The position numbers and the translations under genes were made by a program. From contig CP070800.1 in assembly GCA_020343555.1 (NCBI GenBank), positions 1,536,524-1,573,960 on the forward strand: a DNA stretch of 37,437 nt, in the 5' to 3' direction. The notes under the pieces are model-generated. The model searched no databases. It saw only the letters and a program-made list of their open reading frames with translations, and was not told where the DNA came from. Positions 33,066-37,437 of this stretch are shown one piece after another; positions within the stretch are counted from its first letter, which is position 1, and the number at the start of each line of letters is the position of its first letter. Origin of the DNA: Dehalococcoidales bacterium (GTDB taxonomy: Bacteria; Chloroflexota; Dehalococcoidia; Dehalococcoidales; UBA2162).

Positions 33066-33314
33066 CTATCTGTTATTTCGAGAGAAATTAAACCATTTTT
33101 TCCTGGATGTCAACATAACGTGCATTCCAAGCAGGATGAGAAATGGGATCCATGTAATAGTATGGATTTTAAAGGCAAGAGGTTTTGTAAATAAACCGAA
33201 TGTAATTGTCTCAACCACTCTGAAATACACGATACCGAATCCAGATATCAACAGGATTATCGCAGCAATAAATAATGACCAGTGAAGGATTTTCTTAAAC
33301 AAACGTGAATTCAT
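33066..33314 (-). CDS. Small membrane b-type cytochrome-like subunit
   Basis: The 82-residue protein has two membrane helices (about 11-31 and 50-69) with histidines placed to bind haem: His11 at the start of helix 1, and His51 and His65 at the two ends of helix 2. The pattern recalls half of a cytochrome b561/DUF4405-type unit. It lies six bases after the molybdoprotein gene, with TAGGAG spanning the junction, and probably anchors it and exchanges electrons with quinone, as YedZ/MsrQ does for MsrP. It is much smaller than MsrQ (about 200 residues), so it may work as a dimer. Confidence 0.68.
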   Translation of the reverse strand: MNSRLFKKILHWSLFIAAIILLISGFGIVYFRVVETITFGLFTKPLAFKIHTITWIPFLILLGMHVMLTSRKKWFNFSRNNR

Positions 33315-33320
33315 AGACTC

Positions 33321-33998
33321 CTAGTCGAAGAAGGATTTATCCAGGTCGCCATCATTTGAATACCCCCGGCTTTCCCAGTAGCCTTCGTAATCAGTCCTAT
33401 CGGACAATTCGATATCGGTTATCCACTTTATCCACTTGTATCCCCATTTACTCTCGGCAACAAGCTGAAACGGATAACCTCTTTCAGGTGATAGATCGAC
33501 ACCGTTCATCTTGTAGGCAACGATGATATCATTGTCCATAATATATTCGATAGGAAATGAAGTCGAGTACTCATCGTAGGCAAATAATATCACCGTTTTT
33601 GCGTCCGGGGATGGATTGGCATCGCTTATTAAGTCTCTCAGCAGGAATCCCTCCCAGAGAATAGTAGCACTCCAGCCTTCAACACAATCGAGAGTAACGA
33701 CCTTCTTGTAAGGTTGATAGGTATTAACTACTTCATCGTATGTATAAGTAAGTGGCGTATCAACAAGCCCTCCAATGTCGAGTGTATATGTGTTAATGTC
33801 TATATATTGAGGGCCGCCAATCGAATTTTCTCTGAAATCGTTAACTGATGACAGCTTCTCGCCCTGGTATTCTCTGATCTCAACGGCATCTAAACTTTCA
33901 GTCGTGCCGTTTCGATTTCCCGAACAACCTGTAAGAGGAATAATTACCAGGATAAGTGTGCTTACGAGTAATAATGTCGCAATAATCCACCTTTTCAT
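33321..33998 (-). CDS. Sulfite-oxidase-fold molybdopterin lipoprotein (MsrP/YedY-like)
   Basis: The ATG at 33998, preceded by GGGAGG at six bases, gives 225 residues; an ATG seven codons earlier lacks a suitable site. A lipoprotein signal ends LTGC with Cys25. The remainder is the molybdopterin-binding domain of sulfite oxidases, with Mo-ligand Cys105 in TLDCVEGWS, then LLRDLI, and a late RGYPFQLVAESKWGYKWIKWI stretch (about residues 184-205) lining the cofactor. It lacks the C-terminal dimerisation domain of true sulfite oxidases. It may reduce or oxidise small S- or N-oxides, or protein methionine sulfoxide, at the cell surface. It is paired with a small cytochrome gene. Confidence 0.87.
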   Translation of the reverse strand: MKRWIIATLLLVSTLILVIIPLTGCSGNRNGTTESLDAVEIREYQGEKLSSVNDFRENSIGGPQYIDINTYTLDIGGLVDTPLTYTYDEVVNTYQPYKKVVTLDCVEGWSATILWEGFLLRDLISDANPSPDAKTVILFAYDEYSTSFPIEYIMDNDIIVAYKMNGVDLSPERGYPFQLVAESKWGYKWIKWITDIELSDRTDYEGYWESRGYSNDGDLDKSFFD

Positions 33999-34099
33999 CT
34001 CCTGCCTCCCATCCACCATTGGATTTCACTTTCATCGTATAACGGAGTACACCTGCTCGTAAGCGACTTATATCTCGTTTATCTCGCTTTTCAGAGTTC

Positions 34100-34540
34100 T
34101 TACCGCTTTTGTGATAACTCTATGACTATGTTGGATACGCCGAGATCTACATACGCGACTCCTCTACCTCCGGGAAATTTCGCTCTCAACAATACTTCCA
34201 CGCCCTTATCGGTAAGTTCTTTTACTGTTTCTTCAAGATTGTCCACCTGATACATCACGTGTTGAATCCCTTCACCTTTTGTCTCCAGGAATTCCTTGTG
34301 TGGAGAATCTCCTTCAAGTGGCTGGATTAATTCCAGCTGTACGTTACCCATTCGCGTACCGCGTATGTCGAATTCCGCGAACATTCTTTTTTCTCTGAAA
34401 TATTCTTCTCGTTCCGGCGGCAACACCATTTTATCGAATGGGCCGATACCAAGTTCACCCAGACGTTCCACCACTTTTTCGACATCCTTAACAACTACGC
34501 CGACCTGCGTCAATACCCAGTTTTCCGTCCTGTTTTCCAT
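34100..34540 (-). CDS. VOC-family protein, methylmalonyl-CoA-epimerase-like
   Basis: The 146-residue protein has two beta-alpha-beta-beta-beta units of the vicinal-oxygen-chelate fold. Expected metal ligands are Gln12 (TQVGVVVKD), Glu70 (QLELIQP), His94 (GIQHVMYQV) and Glu141 (IVIELSQ). Classical methylmalonyl-CoA epimerase has His at the first position, so Gln12 is a substitution seen in some relatives. The PHKEFLETKGEGIQH stretch is typical of the epimerase group. The neighbouring CoA-transferase genes are transcribed divergently and support a link to acyl-CoA metabolism. AAGGAAAAG precedes the ATG. Confidence 0.75.
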   Translation of the reverse strand: MENRTENWVLTQVGVVVKDVEKVVERLGELGIGPFDKMVLPPEREEYFREKRMFAEFDIRGTRMGNVQLELIQPLEGDSPHKEFLETKGEGIQHVMYQVDNLEETVKELTDKGVEVLLRAKFPGGRGVAYVDLGVSNIVIELSQKR

Positions 34541-34599
34541 TTTCTTTTCCTTCCTGCTATGTATGTATATTCAATCGTCCGAAGACGACAATATCACGA

Positions 34600-34629
34600 A
34601 TTATAATCACTAAGACAACGGTTAAGCAA
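34600..34629 (-). promoter_or_regulatory. Sigma-70-type promoter for the VOC gene
   Basis: On the minus strand, TTGCTT (34629-34624) and a perfect TATAAT (34605-34600) are 18 bases apart. The start near 34593 would leave a leader of about 53 bases. Confidence 0.58.
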
Positions 34630-34631
34630 AT

Positions 34632-34660
34632 TTGACTTTGGATAGTTTAAATGTAATTAT
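34632..34660 (+). promoter_or_regulatory. Candidate promoter for the CoA-transferase operon
   Basis: TTGACT at 34632-34637 is followed after 16-17 bases by TAATTA/AATTAT (34654-34660). The -10 box is only moderate. It is divergent from the VOC promoter, two bases away. Confidence 0.42.
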
Positions 34661-34703
34661 ATTAGCGGAAATTATCCATAATAGGAATGTATAAGGAGGT
34701 ATT

Positions 34704-35453
34704 GTGATAAACAAAGTTTGCGAAAGCTATGACGAAGCGGTCGCCGATGTTTTCGATGGTGCTATCATCCTCATCGGCGGTTTTGGACCGGCAAACGGCA
34801 CCCCTAGTAATCTTATACGGGCTCTATATGCACAGGGCGCTAAAAACCTGACAATCTGTATGAACACGCCGGGCGCCGGGAGACAACCACCAAATCCGAT
34901 GTTTGCGAATATGCCGCGGCGTAAGAGCCCACCGAATATTGATAACGGGGGGCTTTTAATACAGAACCACCAGGTATCAAAAGTAATCACTGCTTTCCCC
35001 GGCAATCCTATGCCCGGTATGGTCTCTCCACTCCATGAGCAACGATTAGCCGGTGAATTAACAGTGGAAATGTGTCCACAGGGGACGATGGCGGAACGAA
35101 TCAGAGCCGCAAGAGCAGGTATTCCAGCATTCTTTACCCCTACCGGTCCGGGTACCCTTCTTGGGGAAGGTAAGGAAATAAGAGAGTTCAATGGTGTTCC
35201 TGCTTGTCTAGAATATGCACTGAAAGGTGACTTTTCTTTCGTCCGTGCTTACAAGGCGGACAGGCGTGGTAACCTGGTTTACCAGGGTACGTCCCGAAAC
35301 TTTAATGCAACAATGGCTGGAGCTTCTACCGTGACGATCGCTGAAGTCGATTACCTGGTCGAAGTCGGTGAAATCGAACCTGAAGCAACCGCTACACCTG
35401 GTATATACGTCGACCGTGTTGTAGTCAGGAAAAATCCTGAGGAGGGAATATAG
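34704..35453 (+). CDS. CoA-transferase family protein, subunit A
   Basis: The 249-residue protein belongs to the class I CoA-transferases (3-oxoacid/glutaconate type), where it is the CoA-binding alpha subunit. It shows ILIGGFGPANGTPSNLIRAL near 22-41, then MFANMPRRKSP and a late YLVEVGEIEPEA segment. These enzymes move CoA between carboxylic acids using a glutamyl thioester carried on the beta subunit. The GTG start has a strong AAGGAGGT site. The gene abuts the beta-subunit gene with no spacer, so both are made together. The exact acid pair cannot be told from sequence. Confidence 0.9.
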   Translation: MINKVCESYDEAVADVFDGAIILIGGFGPANGTPSNLIRALYAQGAKNLTICMNTPGAGRQPPNPMFANMPRRKSPPNIDNGGLLIQNHQVSKVITAFPGNPMPGMVSPLHEQRLAGELTVEMCPQGTMAERIRAARAGIPAFFTPTGPGTLLGEGKEIREFNGVPACLEYALKGDFSFVRAYKADRRGNLVYQGTSRNFNATMAGASTVTIAEVDYLVEVGEIEPEATATPGIYVDRVVVRKNPEEGI

Positions 35454-36119
35454 ATGCCGGAAAAGCTTGACGAACAGACTATGGCTCTGCGAGTAGCCAG
35501 AGAGTTTGAAGACGGAATGATAATCAACCTGGGTTTCGGTATCCCGACTCAGGCTGCAAATTTCATTCCTGAAGACAAAGAAGTAATATTCCATGCTGAG
35601 AATGGATGCCTTGGTTTTGGTCGTGCTGCCGTTACCGAAGAGGAGCAGGACTTCCACCTGGTCAATGCTTCCGGACAGATGGTAACGCCTTTACCGGGGA
35701 TGTGTTTCTTCGAACACGCCGAATCATTTTCGATGATCCGGGGAAGACATATCGACCTTTGTGTCCTCGGTGGTTTACAGGTATCGGAAAAAGGAGACCT
35801 GGCAAACTGGGTAATACCCGGGAGAGAACCGGGAAGCGTTGGCGGTGCAATGGACCTGGCTTTCGGTGCAGCTAAATTACTTGTAGTACTAACCCATGTC
35901 ACCAAGAACAATGAGTACAAACTGGTCAAGGAGTGTAATTACCAGCTTACAGCACCACGTTGTGTTTATAAAGTGGTCACGGATATTGCCGTGGTCTCGA
36001 TTACTCCTGAGGGAATGAGAATCGACGAAGTAGCCCCAGGATGGACACCAGAAATGGTACAGGAACTCACTGAACCCAAGTTAATTATTCCGAATGAAGT
36101 TCCGGTGATGTCTTTCTAA
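35454..36119 (+). CDS. CoA-transferase family protein, subunit B
   Basis: The 221-residue beta subunit carries the catalytic glutamate: Glu49 in FHAENGCLGFG matches the S/A-E-N-G motif of class I CoA-transferases. LGFGIPTQAANFI (26-38) precedes it, and GGLQVSEKGDLANWVIPG (about 102-119) and a terminal V-A-P-G-W region follow, as expected. The ATG begins immediately after the alpha-subunit stop, and GAGGGAATA overlaps that gene's end. A terminator follows 22 bases downstream, so the transcript may be only these two genes. Confidence 0.92.
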   Translation: MPEKLDEQTMALRVAREFEDGMIINLGFGIPTQAANFIPEDKEVIFHAENGCLGFGRAAVTEEEQDFHLVNASGQMVTPLPGMCFFEHAESFSMIRGRHIDLCVLGGLQVSEKGDLANWVIPGREPGSVGGAMDLAFGAAKLLVVLTHVTKNNEYKLVKECNYQLTAPRCVYKVVTDIAVVSITPEGMRIDEVAPGWTPEMVQELTEPKLIIPNEVPVMSF

Positions 36120-36141
36120 GGCTAGTTTGAACAGAGATAAA

Positions 36142-36185
36142 CGTGTTGCCATCATCGGTATTTCCGATAGATGGCAACATGTTTT
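36142..36185 (+). terminator. Rho-independent terminator after the CoA-transferase genes
   Basis: GTTGCCATC pairs with GATGGCAAC, extended at the base by CGT/ATG, and an inner ATCGG/CCGAT pair closes on TATTT. TTTT follows at 36182-36185. Confidence 0.8.
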
Positions 36186-36234
36186 CCATGTATAATAAGA
36201 AACTAATAACGAATACAGTTTCTGGAGGATGTAG

Positions 36235-37011
36235 ATGAAACTCGAAGATCGTGTGGCCATAATAGTCGGAGGGGGCAGTGGGATAGGCAGAGCTTCGGCA
36301 AAGCTGCTGGCAAGTGAAGGCGCTAAATTGATGCTCGCAGACTGGGTGATCGAAAGCGCGGATTCTGCTGCAGAAGAAATCAGAGTTGCCGGAGGTGAAG
36401 TATCCACTATCCAGATGGATATGACAAAGGAAGAAGACTGCATCAGAATGGCAAAGACTACCGTGGAAATATATGGGAAAATCGACATTTTGTGTAATAT
36501 AGCCGGAGGTTCGATGGGTCATGGGATTCGTCCGGCCCTGCAGCCTTTCCTAGAACAGAACAAAGAGATGTGGGATCATATGATAAATATCAATCTAAAC
36601 GGCGCCCGAAATTGCACCCATGCGGTGCTTCCGTACATGATAGAGAGGAATTACGGAAAGATCGTCAGTTTCGCTTCCATAGCCGCGGTAAACGGTATGC
36701 CCGGTGGTACCGATTATGCCGCCGCCAAGGCAGGGATCATAGCCATGATGCGAAATATTGCGATTGAGATGGCGCCTTATGGAATCAGAGCCAATACCAT
36801 AACACCAAGTGGAACGAATAGCGAACGCATCAGGCAGTATATGCTGGGTGGGCAGACGCAGGAACAGCAGGAGAGGTCAATCAGTATGTTCGCTGAACCG
36901 GAAGACCTAGCCGAAGGTGTACTATTGATGGTCTCGAGTGCTTCAGATCACATCAGCGGTCAGAACTTGATATACGGCGTGCCTGCTATGCAGGGGCCAC
37001 CAAGACAATAG
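36235..37011 (+). CDS. Short-chain dehydrogenase/reductase (classical SDR)
   Basis: The 258-residue protein is a classical SDR. It has the nucleotide-binding GGGSGIG (12-18), Asp36 at the end of strand 2 (LADW), favouring NAD(H), and the NIAGG motif (88-92). The catalytic residues are Ser148, Tyr161 and Lys165 (DYAAAKAG). It oxidises or reduces an alcohol/ketone; FabG-like and hydroxyacyl-CoA dehydrogenase substrates are both possible. The adjacent CoA-transferase and epimerase-like genes favour acyl-CoA or hydroxyacid metabolism. It has a GGAGG site at about seven bases and probably its own promoter after the terminator at 36142-36185. Confidence 0.9.
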   Translation: MKLEDRVAIIVGGGSGIGRASAKLLASEGAKLMLADWVIESADSAAEEIRVAGGEVSTIQMDMTKEEDCIRMAKTTVEIYGKIDILCNIAGGSMGHGIRPALQPFLEQNKEMWDHMININLNGARNCTHAVLPYMIERNYGKIVSFASIAAVNGMPGGTDYAAAKAGIIAMMRNIAIEMAPYGIRANTITPSGTNSERIRQYMLGGQTQEQQERSISMFAEPEDLAEGVLLMVSSASDHISGQNLIYGVPAMQGPPRQ

Positions 37012-37034
37012 ATTGAAGAAATATAGAAGAAACA

Positions 37035-37062
37035 AATGGGGATGCTTGAAGGCATCCCCATT
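37035..37062. terminator. Bidirectional terminator between SDR and zinc-ribbon genes
   Basis: AATGGGGATGC and GCATCCCCATT form a perfect 11-bp stem with a six-base loop. It lies between convergent genes, ending five bases before the minus-strand stop codon. The U-tract is poor on both sides. Confidence 0.62.
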
Positions 37063-37067
37063 GACTA

Positions 37068-37328
37068 TCAATCTCTTCTGAACTTATTCTTGAAATCTTC
37101 CATTTCCTGTCGCCGTTTTTGTTCTTCCTGTTCTACTCTCAACTCTTCCTGCAGTCTTTCGAATTCTTCCTCGCTCAACGGTTCGCAGGAAATCAATCGG
37201 TCATCCTGGATCTCAATGGTAAACAGGTCTTTACATTTCCAGCATTTATACGGACCGACGTATTTGATATCGGCCAGTGACATATTTCCTTCAGTCTGGC
37301 AACTGGGGCATTCTATTTTTACTATCAT
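37068..37328 (-). CDS. Zinc-ribbon protein with a charged coiled-coil tail
   Basis: The ATG at 37328 gives 86 residues. An AAGGAGG lies about 15 bases upstream, a longer spacing than usual. The N-terminal half has two CxxC knuckles, I-E-C-P-S-C and Y-K-C-W-K-C, which form a small zinc ribbon. The C-terminal half is highly charged and helical (Glu/Arg/Gln-rich), probably a coiled coil. Similar short zinc-ribbon proteins occur widely with no known function; nucleic-acid or protein binding is possible. It faces the SDR gene convergently. Confidence 0.72.
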   Translation of the reverse strand: MIVKIECPSCQTEGNMSLADIKYVGPYKCWKCKDLFTIEIQDDRLISCEPLSEEEFERLQEELRVEQEEQKRRQEMEDFKNKFRRD

Positions 37329-37437
37329 ATTGTTGTTTCCACACCTCCTTTGCCATTTCATGGCTCGCAATTCCTTAGATTATGACAGGGTATAAACACA
37401 ATAGCAACAACCAAAGTATCGATACCCGGCTGTATAA

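Noticed and set aside
34061..34092. AAGCGA/TCGCTT inverted repeat as a terminator of the VOC gene
   Set aside because: It has only six pairs with a long loop, and no U-run in the needed direction.
1..37437. CRISPR array, tRNA, rRNA, prophage or transposase
   Set aside because: No regularly spaced repeats, cloverleaf-type sequences, rRNA words or mobile-element enzymes were noticed. This was reading by eye, so a covariance-model scan could still find a small RNA.

Overview
The window looks like a chromosomal segment of an anaerobic, monoderm-type bacterium, most plausibly a Dehalococcoidia-like member of the Chloroflexota. This assignment is an inference. It rests on type IV pilus genes with no secretin, several stand-alone small cupins of a shared 'MAE-x-KY' type, a glycolate-oxidase-like/HdrD-like redox cluster, CoA-transferase and SDR genes, B12 uptake genes and a bacterial stay-green homologue. 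Base composition is moderate in GC and the pilus region looks visibly more AT-rich. No tRNA, rRNA, CRISPR array, phage or transposase was seen.

Layout. 1-2.5 kb: end of a uroporphyrinogen-decarboxylase-like gene, an alpha/beta hydrolase, and two cupin genes on the opposite strand. 2.9-11.7 kb: a plus-strand run of histidine kinase, CheY-like regulator, receiver-CpaE fusion, PilB, PilC, three prepilin-like proteins and PilM. This is a type IV pilus machine with its own signalling and polar-localisation-type ATPase. 11.7-19.8 kb: a ten-gene minus-strand run: DUF362 protein, DegV, NAD-dependent epimerase/3-beta-HSD-like enzyme, steroid-5-alpha-reductase-family membrane enzyme, a membrane protein, an ArsC/Spx-family protein interrupted by an in-frame TGA, a stay-green (Mg-dechelatase-family) homologue, MsrB, a STAS-SRPBCC fusion and a phytoene-dehydrogenase-like oxidoreductase. 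20.0-26.9 kb: a Lon-related protease, then FAD subunit, Fe-S (CCG) subunit and second FAD subunit of a glycolate/lactate-oxidase-like complex. 26.9-29.2 kb: a repeat-filled spacer, a third cupin, a small HEAT-like protein and a YchF-family ATPase. 29.2-32.4 kb: BtuD/BtuC/BtuF-type ABC transporter genes under a cobalamin riboswitch. 32.5-37.4 kb: a Cys-rich membrane protein, a small b-type cytochrome with a sulfite-oxidase-fold molybdoprotein, a methylmalonyl-CoA-epimerase-like VOC protein, two CoA-transferase subunits, an SDR and a zinc-ribbon protein.

The most notable discovery is at 15278-15649. The reading frame runs through a TGA (15611-15613) that falls exactly on the catalytic cysteine of the ArsC/Spx fold (U-T-T-C-R-K-A). 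A 7-bp hairpin with loop AGUUU follows at the spacing expected of a bacterial SECIS element. It is therefore best read as a selenoprotein, and a conventional gene caller would miss its first 45 codons. The next gene, overlapping its end, encodes the stay-green homologue, and the two sit among lipid/isoprenoid-type redox enzymes and MsrB. This cluster is the best candidate for an undescribed system in the window.
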